Positions 18,937 through 30,324 are shown, counted from the stretch's first letter. The stretch: 64,000 nucleotides of DNA from Methanomassiliicoccales archaeon (GCA_004377185.1 SOIM01000037.1:1-64000); one strand, 5' to 3'. The notes: generated by a model from the letters alone, not told the origin. Numbers and translations are program-made.

Positions 18937-19458
18937 TTGGAGCCTCTCACCGAAATCGTATTAGCGTATCAGGTTGTTTCCCCCAATATGTGGCGGGGAA
19001 AGGTAATCCACAACAAGTTTCTGGACACCAATTACGCGTGGATCATTATTTCTGTCGTATTGGTGATAGTTGCCATCGCCTTCCATTTCCTGGCGATTCA
19101 CTTCGATCTCTACGGCCATCCCCCTGACCCTGATATCAGGATAGATGTATACACCCACACGGTGAGCTCCATCGCTTTTATCGCCGTATTTCTCAACTTC
19201 AACTTTGGGAAAAAGAGACGATATTATTGGGGTATCCCGATCCTACTGGCAATGATCATAGGGGTCCTCTGGGAACTGTTCGAGGAAGGAGTCATCAGGC
19301 TGGGGCTCATCGCTTTCTACAACTCCTTCTGGAATGCGGTGCAGGACATCTTCATGGACATATTGGGAGGAATCACTGCGGGATACTTCGTTGACATCGT
19401 GGTGGAAGAGGTGCCTGATACGCTCGAATGCCCTTCACACAAAACGTCTGCTGGGTAG
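18937..19458 (+). CDS. Membrane protein, unknown function
   Basis: Four probable TM segments; start uncertain (possibly MWRGKV at 18991). Confidence 0.6.
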   Translation: MEPLTEIVLAYQVVSPNMWRGKVIHNKFLDTNYAWIIISVVLVIVAIAFHFLAIHFDLYGHPPDPDIRIDVYTHTVSSIAFIAVFLNFNFGKKRRYYWGIPILLAMIIGVLWELFEEGVIRLGLIAFYNSFWNAVQDIFMDILGGITAGYFVDIVVEEVPDTLECPSHKTSAG

Positions 19459-19584
19459 TTTTGACAGAGAAGCACTAGTTTCTGAGATAATAGAGATTTG
19501 CGTGCAAGCTCTTTTGAGGGTCAAAATCCCGCAAGCCAGCACATCCGCTGGGAAGCGCTCTATTATTGAAAACAACCCTCCGAC

Positions 19585-20625
19585 CTAGGACGAATACACC
19601 TTCTTCTTCACTTCCATTATCGCCCTGACCGGAGTGGGGTCAACGCCTTTCAGAACAGCAAGATAGAAGCTGACGTAATCCCCGAGATACATGTTGTGAA
19701 GCATCCTGGATAAGACTGTCCGGCCTTGGGCCCACACCTCTTGCGTCTTTGATTTCTTGCCCAATATCTCCATTGTAGCCTCCACTTGATTCCTCGTCTC
19801 GGAATTCTCATGCCTATCTCTGAGAAAGATCGAGAGGAACTTCTTCCCCCTCGAATCAACCGCCCACGCCTCTATCTCATTGTGGTCCATTTCGGGAAGC
19901 TCGCTGCTCCAGGCCATCGTCTTTGCATTCTCGTTGATCTGGGTTTGCCATCTTCGGGCGACCCCGTTGTAGAAGGTATGACCGTAGATTATGGGTGTTC
20001 GTTTTTCCATCAGTTTTGCAACTCTCTTGGCAGTGTTCTCCTTGGTGTGTATGTTCACGGTCCATCCTTTCTGGGCCTCTTCAAGGACGCTCTTTGCCTC
20101 CTGAAGATCCTCTTCCACTCGCATCAAGCCCATCTCCTGAAGGACGTACGCGACCGAAGAGAAGAGATAGCCAATGGCCCCGCGGGGAGGCATGCCCGGC
20201 GGAAGAAGAACGAAAGGGAAGTCATTTGATTTACAGAACTTCTCCAACCTACCACCAGATGTTATTCCTATCATCTGGCACCCCTTCCTCAGCGCATGTT
20301 GCGCGCAGGACAGGGTCTCATTCGTATTCCCCGAATAGCTGACCGTTACGGCCAATGTGTCCCGGTCTGCGAATCTTGGCAGTCCCGAAGTTCTGTTCAC
20401 GAGTACGGGGATGTTTATCTGATTACTGAGCCAGTCTCTGACAAGTTCTCCGCCCACCGAGGATCCACCCATACCAGAGATGACAATACTGGAAGGAATT
20501 CTACGGGGGACGTCCAACCCGGTAACCAGCATCTTGCTTCTCTCTATCTGAGAAGGCAGGGATGATATTACCCCTAGCATGTTGGATTTGTCCACCGAAT
20601 GGATTTTCTCCGGATTGTCAAGCAT
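19585..20625 (-). CDS. Bifunctional phosphoglucose/phosphomannose isomerase
   Basis: VISGMGGSSVGGELV, TVSYSGNTNETLS, ITSGGRL, NENAKTMAWSSELPEMDHNEIEAW. Confidence 0.93.
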   Translation of the reverse strand: MLDNPEKIHSVDKSNMLGVISSLPSQIERSKMLVTGLDVPRRIPSSIVISGMGGSSVGGELVRDWLSNQINIPVLVNRTSGLPRFADRDTLAVTVSYSGNTNETLSCAQHALRKGCQMIGITSGGRLEKFCKSNDFPFVLLPPGMPPRGAIGYLFSSVAYVLQEMGLMRVEEDLQEAKSVLEEAQKGWTVNIHTKENTAKRVAKLMEKRTPIIYGHTFYNGVARRWQTQINENAKTMAWSSELPEMDHNEIEAWAVDSRGKKFLSIFLRDRHENSETRNQVEATMEILGKKSKTQEVWAQGRTVLSRMLHNMYLGDYVSFYLAVLKGVDPTPVRAIMEVKKKVYSS

Positions 20626-20676
20626 TCAGTCAACAATAGCCCTTCCGATTTTATATCTTTCCTTTTTGGTTGGTTC

Positions 20677-20692
20677 TACCATTTTTTTGGTA
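20677..20692. promoter_or_regulatory. Inverted repeat TACCA-TTTTTT-TGGTA in the PGI/ribB divergent promoter region
   Basis: 5-bp arms at 20677-20681 and 20688-20692, downstream of a TATA-like ttttatatct. Confidence 0.35.
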
Positions 20693-20722
20693 ATTACAAA
20701 AAAGTTAATATCTACAACAAGC

Positions 20723-21423
20723 ATGAGGAATCGTATGGAATCTCGAATCCGGGAAGCGATTGAAGACCTGAGGAATGGGAATATCGTCCTGATCTATGAC
20801 GCGGACGGCAGGGAAGAGGAGACTGACCTGGTGGTTGCTTCCCAGTTCACCACCCCGGATGTTGTCAGGACCCTGAGAAAGGATGGAGGCGGACTGATTT
20901 TCTTGATGGTTCATCCAGTTGTCACGGAGAAGTTCAAACTCCCATTTCTGACTGATGTCTACGAGGACAACTCCGACAGATACCCAGTGTTCAAGGCGCT
21001 CGTACCCAATGACATCCCGTACGATACGAAATCATCCTTCTCTCTCACCATAAATCACAGAAAGACGTTCACCGGCATCACGGATGTGGACAGGGCAATG
21101 ACCATGAGCGAATTCGCCAAACTGGCTGGATTGGTCGGTAAGCTCCATGACGGTTATGCCATGGACCTGTTCGGAAAGAGCTTCCGTTCGCCCGGACATA
21201 TACCCATATGTGCAGCTTCCCAGGATATTCTGAAGGAGAGGTTCGGACACACAGAGCTCAGCGTCGCGCTGTTGACGATGGCAGACCTAATACCGGTCGC
21301 CACTGGTTGCGAAATGATGGGTGATGACGGAAATTCCCTCTCAAAGGAAAAGGCGATGGCCTATGCAAAGGAGGTCGGACACGTTTTCCTGGAGGGTAGC
21401 GAGATAATCGAGGCTTGGAAAGA

Positions 21424-21436
<13 letters not shown>
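20723..21436 (+). CDS. ribB: 3,4-dihydroxy-2-butanone-4-phosphate synthase
   Basis: LIYDADGREEETDLVVASQF, DVYEDNSDRYPVFKAL, GHTELSVALLTMADL, CEMMGDDG. Confidence 0.95.
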
Positions 21437-22346
<910 letters not shown>

Positions 22347-22349
22347 AGG

Positions 22350-22754
22350 ATGAAGATAGGAATAGTGGTGAGCGAGTTCAACTACGACATAACCGGCGTT
22401 ATGCTGGAACGGGCAAAGCAGCACGCGGAATTCCTGGGACTGGAAGTGGCGGATGTCATCACTGTCCCCGGGGTCTACGACATACCGATCGCTCTGAAGA
22501 GTCTGCTCAAGAGAGAAGAGATAGATGCTGCGGTAGCACTGGGCGCTGTTCTTGAAGGCGAGACGGAGCACGATGAAGTGGTCATGGGTCAGACCACCAG
22601 GAAGATGGTCGATCTATCTGTTGAATACGAGAAACCAGTGGGTCTTGGAATCACGGGTCCTGGGATGACAAGGCTGCAGGCAGAGCAGAGAATCGACAGG
22701 GCGAAACAAGCTGTGGAAGCAGTTGCAAAGCTTCACAAAAGGTTGAAAGAGTAA
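22350..22754 (+). CDS. ribH: 6,7-dimethyl-8-ribityllumazine synthase
   Basis: [29 protein letters not shown]...[15 protein letters not shown]...[16 protein letters not shown]. Confidence 0.95.
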   Translation: MKIGIVVSEFNYDITGVMLERAKQHAEFLGLEVADVITVPGVYDIPIALKSLLKREEIDAAVALGAVLEGETEHDEVVMGQTTRKMVDLSVEYEKPVGLGITGPGMTRLQAEQRIDRAKQAVEAVAKLHKRLKE

Positions 22755-22887
22755 CGTATATATTCCTCTGCAAGAACCTCATTTTCAATTCCGAAATTGA
22801 TAACCAAAGGTTTATAGTCTGGAGAAAACTTCTTCTGGCTTGGCAACCGGGAAAGCAACATTCCAAGGTCGTCAGCAGGGGATCAAT

Positions 22888-23247
22888 ATGGCAGACGTTG
22901 CGTCTATTGAAGAGGTCTTGACCGGATTGGAAGAATACCCAGGAGTTAGCGAGGCCGTTCTCGTATCGAGAAGTGGCATGCATATCGCGGGAAATGTTCC
23001 CAAGGGGGCCCACGCTGAAACCTATGTCGCTATGTTTGCGATTCTTCTGGGCGCAGCGGAGACAGCCATATCCGAGCTCAAGGAAAAGCTGGACACTGTC
23101 GTAATCAACCTTGAACGCTCCAGGGTGATGATCGTGAACAACGGTCCCAAGGCATTGTTCGTGCTCAGGGTCACTCCAGACATCGACTTCAATGGGCTGG
23201 GCGACAAACTCGGAGAGATATCACAAAAGCTCGAGGGATTCCTCTAG
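22888..23247 (+). CDS. Roadblock/LC7 domain protein
   Basis: SIEEVLTGLEEYPGVSEAVLVSRSGMHIAGNVPKGAHAETYVAMFAILLGAAE. Confidence 0.85.
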   Translation: MADVASIEEVLTGLEEYPGVSEAVLVSRSGMHIAGNVPKGAHAETYVAMFAILLGAAETAISELKEKLDTVVINLERSRVMIVNNGPKALFVLRVTPDIDFNGLGDKLGEISQKLEGFL

Positions 23248-23909
23248 ATCCTTTTCATCCCTCTTCCAATCCATTCCGATACTGTTTTTGCAACATATTT
23301 TGGAGATCCAATGGGCCTGCTCTTCCCGTATACTTTCGTCCTTCTCTTGAGGATCTCTTCCAGCACTTCTTCCTCGGTTTCCACATCCCTCTCAAAGATG
23401 GTCACTCCAGTGCCGATTTCACTGATCTCATGCGAATCGCTTCCGCCGGTCACCCCCAGTTCAAGCTTCTCTGCCAGGGCAATTGCTTTGCTGTTGCTAC
23501 CCTTGGGTGAGCGTGCGTTCAGCCCTTCTATGGCCGAGAATTTGGTGTTAAGGACAACCTTCTCACCAACTCCAGACCAGAACCTGTAGGGATGAGGAAC
23601 AATAGGAACACCACCCGCCCTCCGAATCGCTTCGACCGTTTCTTGCGGCGACAGATCCCTCTTGATCGTCTTGTCCAATCCGTATCCCAGGATGTGTCCT
23701 TCTGAAGAGGATATCTCCACGGCCCTCACAACCACGAATCCCTCCATCTCCTTTGCCAGCTCACAAGCTTCCAAAGAACCAGCGATCTCATTGTGGTCCG
23801 TAATCGCTATTCCTCTCAGGTTTCTTTTCTTCGCCATTTTCAAAATGTCCCTGACCTGGATGTCCGTGTCCGTCGAATAGGCGGAATGAATGTGCAAGTC
23901 CATCATCAT
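23244..23909 (-). CDS. PHP-domain metal-dependent phosphoesterase
   Basis: MDLHIHSAYSTD, ITDHNEIAG, GSDSHEISEIG. Confidence 0.93.
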   Translation of the reverse strand: MMMDLHIHSAYSTDTDIQVRDILKMAKKRNLRGIAITDHNEIAGSLEACELAKEMEGFVVVRAVEISSSEGHILGYGLDKTIKRDLSPQETVEAIRRAGGVPIVPHPYRFWSGVGEKVVLNTKFSAIEGLNARSPKGSNSKAIALAEKLELGVTGGSDSHEISEIGTGVTIFERDVETEEEVLEEILKRRTKVYGKSRPIGSPKYVAKTVSEWIGRGMKRI

Positions 23910-23913
23910 CGAA

Positions 23914-26109
23914 TCACGAAACCCTCGACCCGGGAGATACGTCCTTGTCCAGTGATACGAACGCTTCCCCTACCTTGAACGGCAGGAACCCTCTGTCCTC
24001 CTCTCCGAAGAACAGAATGATATTTGAGCCTGGTGGCGCTTCGAGTTCCATAAGATCCTCCTTTCCTACCTGTACGCCTTTTTCGGTCGCCAGGCCTGCC
24101 ACGATTCTAATTTTCTTGAAATCTTCAAACGTGATTGTTGGAGCTTTCTCGGTGCCCAAAACTCGCTCTCCCGCCCCTGCGCCAGTACTATCGATCAGCA
24201 GGGAAACTATCTCTCCATCCTCTGCCGCCAGGAGCATACCATTGGACCCGATTCCCCTGAGCTTTGCTGGTTGAAGATTGCACAGGACAATGATGCTCTT
24301 CCCCTCGATGTCCTCCTTTGTGTAATACGGCTTGAGGCCAGCCACGATTGTTCTCTTCTCGGTCCCTATGTCAATCTCCATCACAATTAGCTTCTCCGCG
24401 TTCGGGTGATCGGTCACATTCAGAACCTTGGCGACCCTTATGTCGAGCTTGTCCGCCTCATCCTCGATGCTGGCTTTCTCCGGGGATTCCAGCTTCTGGA
24501 AAAGCGGAGCAGGTTTGGTCAGCTTCCTGCCGACCGGGATGTCCTCGAGAGCGTAATCCCATCCTTGTTTTCCCACCTCTCCTTCGTGTCCGAGCATTTC
24601 CCAGAGCCTCTGAGAGGAGTGAGGAATGAAGGGTGAGGCCATTACGCAAAGTGATTGAACGATCCTCAGACAAACGTAGAGCGTAGTCGCGCAAGCTTCC
24701 CTATCCACCTTTATCTGGGACCACGGTGCCTTGGTGTCCACGTATTGGTTGCCGAACTTGGCCAGTTCCATGACCTTCTTCAAAGCTGCCTTGAACTCAC
24801 AAACCTCCAGATGGTCGCCCACAACCTTCCATTGCCTCTCGATCATTTCCAGGGCTTTTGTATCGATTTCCTCCAATTCTCCCGGTTGCGGCATCTCTCC
24901 ATAGTTCTTACCAGTAAATGTCAGCACTCTGTGAACGAAATTTCCGTATGTTGCCAAGAGCTCCCCGTTGTTCTTTGCCACGAAATCCTTCCAGCTGAAG
25001 TCCACGTCCCTGTTCTCCGGCATGTTCATGGCCAGATAATACCTGAGGGAATCGACCGGATAGGTGTCCAGAAAATAGTCCAAGCCAAGTGAAACCCCTT
25101 TGGATTTGGAGAACTTCTCCCCCGCGAATCTCATGAACTGGTTTGCTGGCACGTCGTAGGGAAGGTTCAGGGTTCCGTCAGCCATCAGAACGGCAGGCCA
25201 GAAGATCGTGTGGAAGAGGATGTTGTCCTTGCCCAGGAAGTAATAGTGCCTCACATCTGGGTCCTGCCAGTATTCCTTCCATTTGTCCGGTTCACCCTGC
25301 AATCGGGCCCACTCGACCGCCATGGAGAAATAGCCCATGAAAGCCTCGAACCATACGTAGATCTTCTTATCTTCATGCCCTTCGATGGGAATGTCAATTC
25401 CCCATTCTATGTCCCTGCTGACAGGTCTATCCTCCAAGCCTCCTTCCAGCCAGCTCCTGGTGAACTTGAGAACGGAAGCTCTCCAGTGGTCCTTGTCCTT
25501 CACGTATTCCTTCAATGGCTCTTCGAATGCGGACAGTTTGAAGAACAGATGGTTCCTCCTCTGCATGATGGGCTCTCCACTGCAGTTCTTGCACCTGGGG
25601 TCCACAAGTTGTTCCGGGTCCAGCAGTTTGCCGCATTCGTCACAGTTGTCCCCCCTTGCCGATTCATATCCACAATGGGGGCAGGTGCCCTCCACGTACC
25701 TATCGGGCAGGAACCGTCCGCAACTCTCACAGTATGGGAGCACCATCTCCTTCTCGTAGATGTATCCCTTCTCGTATAACCTCTTGAAGAAGTCTTGAGC
25801 CACCTCTTTGTGGGTTGGATTCTCGGTGCTCAGAAAAACGTCATAGGAAGAGCCCAGTTTTTGCAGGTAATTCCAGTTGATCTCGTGGTAGCGGTTGGCA
25901 ATCTCTTCTGGACTGACGCCTTCTGCTTCTGCACAGATTGTGGTGGGGGTCCCGTGCATGTCCGACCCAGAGACCATCAGGACCTCGTTGCCTCTCATTC
26001 TCTGAAACCGGGCAAAGATGTCTGGCGGAAGATAGCATCCCGCGACTCCTCCGATGTGGATCACGCCGTTCGCATATGGCCACGCGACACCGATGAATAT
26101 CTTAGCCAT
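23914..26109 (-). CDS. metG: Methionyl-tRNA synthetase with C-terminal tRNA-binding (EMAP/OB) domain
   Basis: MAKIFIGVAWPYANGVIHIGG, KFSKSKG, zinc-binding CxxC motifs, C-terminal LDIRVAKVLNVTDHPNAEKLIVMEID. Confidence 0.97.
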   Translation of the reverse strand: MAKIFIGVAWPYANGVIHIGGVAGCYLPPDIFARFQRMRGNEVLMVSGSDMHGTPTTICAEAEGVSPEEIANRYHEINWNYLQKLGSSYDVFLSTENPTHKEVAQDFFKRLYEKGYIYEKEMVLPYCESCGRFLPDRYVEGTCPHCGYESARGDNCDECGKLLDPEQLVDPRCKNCSGEPIMQRRNHLFFKLSAFEEPLKEYVKDKDHWRASVLKFTRSWLEGGLEDRPVSRDIEWGIDIPIEGHEDKKIYVWFEAFMGYFSMAVEWARLQGEPDKWKEYWQDPDVRHYYFLGKDNILFHTIFWPAVLMADGTLNLPYDVPANQFMRFAGEKFSKSKGVSLGLDYFLDTYPVDSLRYYLAMNMPENRDVDFSWKDFVAKNNGELLATYGNFVHRVLTFTGKNYGEMPQPGELEEIDTKALEMIERQWKVVGDHLEVCEFKAALKKVMELAKFGNQYVDTKAPWSQIKVDREACATTLYVCLRIVQSLCVMASPFIPHSSQRLWEMLGHEGEVGKQGWDYALEDIPVGRKLTKPAPLFQKLESPEKASIEDEADKLDIRVAKVLNVTDHPNAEKLIVMEIDIGTEKRTIVAGLKPYYTKEDIEGKSIIVLCNLQPAKLRGIGSNGMLLAAEDGEIVSLLIDSTGAGAGERVLGTEKAPTITFEDFKKIRIVAGLATEKGVQVGKEDLMELEAPPGSNIILFFGEEDRGFLPFKVGEAFVSLDKDVSPGSRVS

Positions 26110-26171
26110 TGGTGGTGAGAAAAGTCTCAAAGGATTTAAACTTGAGGTCTTGACCGCTCATCTGGGGAGAA

Positions 26172-26699
26172 TCAGTCCTTCCTCTTCAACGTCTTTGGAT
26201 AGACGTCCCTCGCTAGGTCCTTGTACAAGCTCTTGTAGTCCGTCCATTTCTTGATATATTCGTCCTTCACGTCCGAAACCACTTTCGCTGGGACCCCTAT
26301 CGCGATCTTTCTACCAGGGATCATCTTCCTCTGCGGCACAACGGCACCTTCCCCAATGACCGCCCACTCTCCAATCTCGGCACCCTGGCCAATGACCGCT
26401 CCCATACCTATCAAAGCCCAATCTTGGACCGTGCATCCGTGGAGGATGGCTCCATGGCCGACCGTAACATGGTCTCCTATTCTGCAATCTCCGTCCGGCT
26501 TGGCATGGATCACGCAGTTGTCCTCTATGCAGCTCTCGTCACCTATGAATATGGCACCGTAATCTCCTCTGATGCTGGCACCTGGACCGACCCAGGAGTA
26601 ATCCCCGATGACCACCTCTCCTATCACACTCGCAGTCTCATGAATGAATGTATCCTTCCCTATCTTTGGGGCTTTTTCATCCAGCTCGTAGACAGCCAT
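26172..26699 (-). CDS. Gamma-carbonic anhydrase family hexapeptide-repeat protein
   Basis: FIHETASVIGEVVIGDYSWVGPGASIRGD, HVTVGHGAILHGCTV left-handed beta-helix repeats. Confidence 0.9.
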   Translation of the reverse strand: MAVYELDEKAPKIGKDTFIHETASVIGEVVIGDYSWVGPGASIRGDYGAIFIGDESCIEDNCVIHAKPDGDCRIGDHVTVGHGAILHGCTVQDWALIGMGAVIGQGAEIGEWAVIGEGAVVPQRKMIPGRKIAIGVPAKVVSDVKDEYIKKWTDYKSLYKDLARDVYPKTLKRKD

Positions 26700-26772
26700 A
26701 GAATTCCCGTCCTCCCATCTCTAATGACTTTCTCCTCTTAAATGTGAATGATGGGTCTGAATGTGCTGGTTC

Positions 26773-28299
26773 ATGGGTAAGGTTAAAGACTTTCAACATC
26801 TTCTCGGTGATGGTCATTCCATGATCGACATAGAGAAGGTCCGAAAGGACATCGAGATGTGCGAAAGGGGACTCAACGAGGAATACTACCTCAACTGGTC
26901 CGGATTGAAAGAGGAATTGAACACAGCCTCGATAATGGAGAAATACTCCAGCCTGTACGAAAGGGAGGTTGTCGATCATGTTGCGGCGTTGAGGGAGATA
27001 TCTGAGCCAGAAGAGGAGAGACGGCTTCGGTATTTGCACCATGTGGTCACTCATTACTATATACTGGATAGAGTCAAGGACCTGACCGATGCAAAAGAAA
27101 CGGAAGAGGCAAAACTGAAGATCACGGTCGAAGGGGAGGAGATGCCATACCGGATTTCCGGCGTGACGATGATCAACGAGGACGACAGATTGAAGAGGCA
27201 GGCGATCCACAACGCCCGCCTTGGCGCGATCGATGGTCTGAACCAGATCTTGGAAGAGAGAATGAAGAGAATGCAGGCGCTGGCCAAAGAGCTGGGGTAT
27301 ACCAATTATGCAAAACTGTACGGGACACTGAAAGGTATCAACTTCACATCCTTGCTGAGCGAGATCAAGGAGCTCACGAGAAGAACGGACAAGCTTTACA
27401 GGGAGAAGATGTCGGAACTGACCGAAGGAATTGAACTCAAGCTGGAGGAAGCTGAGAAGCACGACGTCGCATACCTCCTGAGGGCGAAGCAGTTCGATCC
27501 TCACTTCACGAAGGGTGGCTCACTTCCCGCTCTTCGGGAAACCCTCAAGGGGTTGGGAATAGATTTGGACGCCCAGAAAAACATCGTCGTGGACGTGGAG
27601 GAGAGGGAGAAGAAAACACCCAGGGCTTTCTGCGCCCCCATCGAAATCCCGGACAAGGTGATGTTGGTGACAATGCCCCAGGGTGGATATTCGGACTATT
27701 CCTCGCTCTTTCACGAGGCTGGTCACGCAGAACACTTTGCAAACACCTCTCCAAAGGAACCTATGGAATTCAAGTACCTGGGGGATAACTCGGTCACGGA
27801 ATCCTTTGCTTTCGTGTTCGACTATCTTCTCACGGATCGAAACTGGGTGGACGAATACGTCAAGATGCCGGATACTGATGCCTACATCGAGCACTCATAC
27901 CTCGAGAAGCTGTTCTTCCTGAGGAGATACGGGGCGAAACTGGAGTACGAGATGAAGCTCCACACCGAAGGAGTGGCAGGTATGGACTCGGTTTACAAGT
28001 CCGTCCTGGAGGATGCCCTTATTTTCGATCATCCCGAGAAGCACTACCTGCTGGATCACGATGATGGGTTCTACTGTTCCCAGTATCTCAGGGCCTGGAT
28101 ATTCGAAGCGCAAATGAGGGACCTTCTGAAGGAGAAGTTCGGGGAGAAATGGTTCTTGAACGCTGATTCCGGGGTCTATCTGACAGATCTCTGGTCCGTG
28201 GGCCAGAAGTTCGACGTTGTCGAGCTTGCACAGAACGAAGGATTTCAGGGTCTGGATGTGGACCCGCTGTTGGAAGAGATAATGACCAACCTCGAATGA
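26773..28299 (+). CDS. M3-family oligoendopeptidase-like metallopeptidase
   Basis: LFHEAGHAEHF zinc motif; helical architecture; start uncertain (26761/26773/26824). Confidence 0.85.
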   Translation: MGKVKDFQHLLGDGHSMIDIEKVRKDIEMCERGLNEEYYLNWSGLKEELNTASIMEKYSSLYEREVVDHVAALREISEPEEERRLRYLHHVVTHYYILDRVKDLTDAKETEEAKLKITVEGEEMPYRISGVTMINEDDRLKRQAIHNARLGAIDGLNQILEERMKRMQALAKELGYTNYAKLYGTLKGINFTSLLSEIKELTRRTDKLYREKMSELTEGIELKLEEAEKHDVAYLLRAKQFDPHFTKGGSLPALRETLKGLGIDLDAQKNIVVDVEEREKKTPRAFCAPIEIPDKVMLVTMPQGGYSDYSSLFHEAGHAEHFANTSPKEPMEFKYLGDNSVTESFAFVFDYLLTDRNWVDEYVKMPDTDAYIEHSYLEKLFFLRRYGAKLEYEMKLHTEGVAGMDSVYKSVLEDALIFDHPEKHYLLDHDDGFYCSQYLRAWIFEAQMRDLLKEKFGEKWFLNADSGVYLTDLWSVGQKFDVVELAQNEGFQGLDVDPLLEEIMTNLE

Positions 28300-28351
28300 T
28301 TCCCTTCTCTGAGAGTGTAACAGAAAGGGTTATTATGGGGAAGTTTGATAC

Positions 28352-28828
28352 TTGCGAAAGGTGATTTCCGTCTTTAAGAGAAAGAAGGATGAAGAACCTG
28401 AAGCCACTGGCGAGATGGGCGAGTGCCCTTCCTGCGGTTCGACCATTGCTTTGGATGCGGATGAGTGTCCGGAATGTGGAGAGTTCTTTGCTCTTGAGGA
28501 CGTGGAGATAGAACCTGCTGGCACTGTTGTGGAGAAGGCAGGGAGAAAGGAGAAGGTCCTGTTCTACTTGGGTCTCATTCTAATCCTTGTCGGAGGTCCT
28601 GGGGTTTCTCTGGGTTCCTGGATGCACGATTGGTTCAAAATCCCGATCCCTGGCCCTGAGTACGATTCCTACAACGTGTTCGGACCTGTCAACGTGCTCG
28701 TGGCGACTCTTGGGCTCATCATCCTCATAATCGGGATAGTCTTCCTCATAATCTCCCTGAGGATGAGCCAGGTCGTGACCGAAGAGGACTACGAAGTGGG
28801 TATCGAGAGGGTCGAAGCTCAACGCTAG
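28352..28828 (+). CDS. Zinc-ribbon membrane protein
   Basis: CPSCGSTIALDADECPECGEFF followed by two TM helices. Confidence 0.75.
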   Translation: MRKVISVFKRKKDEEPEATGEMGECPSCGSTIALDADECPECGEFFALEDVEIEPAGTVVEKAGRKEKVLFYLGLILILVGGPGVSLGSWMHDWFKIPIPGPEYDSYNVFGPVNVLVATLGLIILIIGIVFLIISLRMSQVVTEEDYEVGIERVEAQR

Positions 28829-28874
28829 TTGTTTTTGCATAAAGGTAATATTCTACCATTCAATAGCTCCAGCC

Positions 28875-29873
28875 ATGAAACCCGAGGTTGCTGCTGAGAA
28901 CGCGCTCACGTACGTTTTGGAGGCCGTTGCGGGGGAAAGAATCGTGGTGATTTATGATGATGTCCTCTCCGAGGTGGGGGAAGCCTTTGCCCATGGTGCC
29001 CTTGACATGGGTCTTTGGACAAGATCGGTGGTCCTTGAAACACGCAAGACGAGGAAGGCCATCCCGCCCGAGTTGAGGGAAATAATTGTGAACGAGCGTC
29101 CGGACATATACGTGAACGTGTTGCGGGGGCCGAGTGAGGAAACACCATTCCGAATAGCAGTCACCAAACTCCAGACAAGGAAAAAACTCAGACTCGGCCA
29201 CTGTCCTGGTATTGCGTTGGATATGTTGACCGAGGGAGCGATGGCCCTGACCGGCAGACAATATGAGAAGATGCAGGATTTTTCGAGAAAGCTGTTACGT
29301 TCTCTCTCCTCAGCCAATGAGATATGTGTCACGAGCCCTAGAGGTACGGATCTGACAATGAGCGTTAAAGACCGGCAGTTCTTTGCTGACACCTTCTTCA
29401 ACTGGAGAACGATGAAGTGGATCAATCTGCCCGTGGGCGAGGTTGCCGTTGGACCCGTTGAGAACTCTCTGGAAGGGACCCTGGTCTCGGAAGGGGCTAT
29501 TGGCGGAGTAGGGCTGATCAAGCACCCTGTCATCATTCCAGTCACGGCCGGGAAGGCTGGCAGTCCGAAGACCGATGAAGCAAAGGTCCGTAAGAAGGTC
29601 AGTCAGGCCCTCAAGACCGATGGTTGGTCTGGCATTGTTGGGGAATTGGGAATTGGTCTCAACCCGAAGGCCCGGTTCTCTGATGAGTTCCTTGAGATCG
29701 AGAAGATAGCCGGCACGTGTCACATCGCATTTGGGAACAACCTCGACTTCCCCGGAGGTCAGAACCCTTCCGCAAACCACATGGATTTCTTGATAACCGA
29801 CCCCACGATAGAGGTTGAAGGCCGGGCGGGCAGTGAGGAGATAATGAGGAAGGGAGAGTTCTTACTGGACTGA
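28875..29873 (+). CDS. Aminopeptidase (M29-like/thermophilic leucyl aminopeptidase-related)
   Basis: DLTMSVKDRQFFADT, NLPVGEVAVGPVENSLEGTLV, GELGIGLNPKAR, HIAFGNNLDFPGG. Confidence 0.75.
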   Translation: MKPEVAAENALTYVLEAVAGERIVVIYDDVLSEVGEAFAHGALDMGLWTRSVVLETRKTRKAIPPELREIIVNERPDIYVNVLRGPSEETPFRIAVTKLQTRKKLRLGHCPGIALDMLTEGAMALTGRQYEKMQDFSRKLLRSLSSANEICVTSPRGTDLTMSVKDRQFFADTFFNWRTMKWINLPVGEVAVGPVENSLEGTLVSEGAIGGVGLIKHPVIIPVTAGKAGSPKTDEAKVRKKVSQALKTDGWSGIVGELGIGLNPKARFSDEFLEIEKIAGTCHIAFGNNLDFPGGQNPSANHMDFLITDPTIEVEGRAGSEEIMRKGEFLLD

Positions 29874-29905
29874 GCGGATATCATTATATAATCTGCAGTC
29901 AATCG

Positions 29906-30148
29906 GTGACGATGTCCCAGGGAGAGAGAGACTTGGTTGACAAGGAAAGGACAAAGAATGACGCTCTCTTGGAAGTAGGAGAGATTTACCAAGCTCGGAT
30001 CGAGGAGACGGGAGAAGGTGGCAGCGGGATTGCGAATCTGGATGGGTGCATCGTTTTTGTTCCTGGTGCGGAACCTGGGATGGAAGTGCAGATCAGAATA
30101 ACGAAAGTGCTCGGCAGGATCGCCTTCGGTAAGATTGTCAAGCAATGA
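29906..30148 (+). CDS. TRAM-domain protein (archaeal small RNA-binding TRAM type)
   Basis: LEVGEIYQARIEETGEGGSGIANLDGCIVFVPGAEPGMEVQIRITKVLGRIAFGKIV. Confidence 0.9.
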   Translation: MTMSQGERDLVDKERTKNDALLEVGEIYQARIEETGEGGSGIANLDGCIVFVPGAEPGMEVQIRITKVLGRIAFGKIVKQ

Positions 30149-30189
30149 TTTATGGTTCGAACTTTATAATTGCCCCCGATTGTGAAGTG

Positions 30190-30260
30190 TGGTTTTCTTT
30201 CAATCAACCGTCACAATACTTGGCTTTAACATCACTGGGAACATCCAGTCTTGTTTTTTT
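30190..30260 (+). ncRNA. Small RNA candidate 1 (TATA + ACTGG/CCAGT hairpin + U7)
   Basis: TTTATAAT at 30163-30170; hairpin 30234-30238/30245-30249; T7 at 30254-30260; no ORF. 5' end is an estimate. Confidence 0.35.
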
Positions 30261-30324
30261 GGCATCTCTCTCCATCGGTTTCTTTGTGGAAAAGTTTATA
30301 TTCACCGTCGCTTATTATCTTTTA

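Noticed and set aside
26677-27504. 275-aa minus-strand ORF opposite the M3 peptidase
   Set aside because: Fully antisense to a well-supported metallopeptidase; composition typical of a shadow ORF, no recognisable domain.
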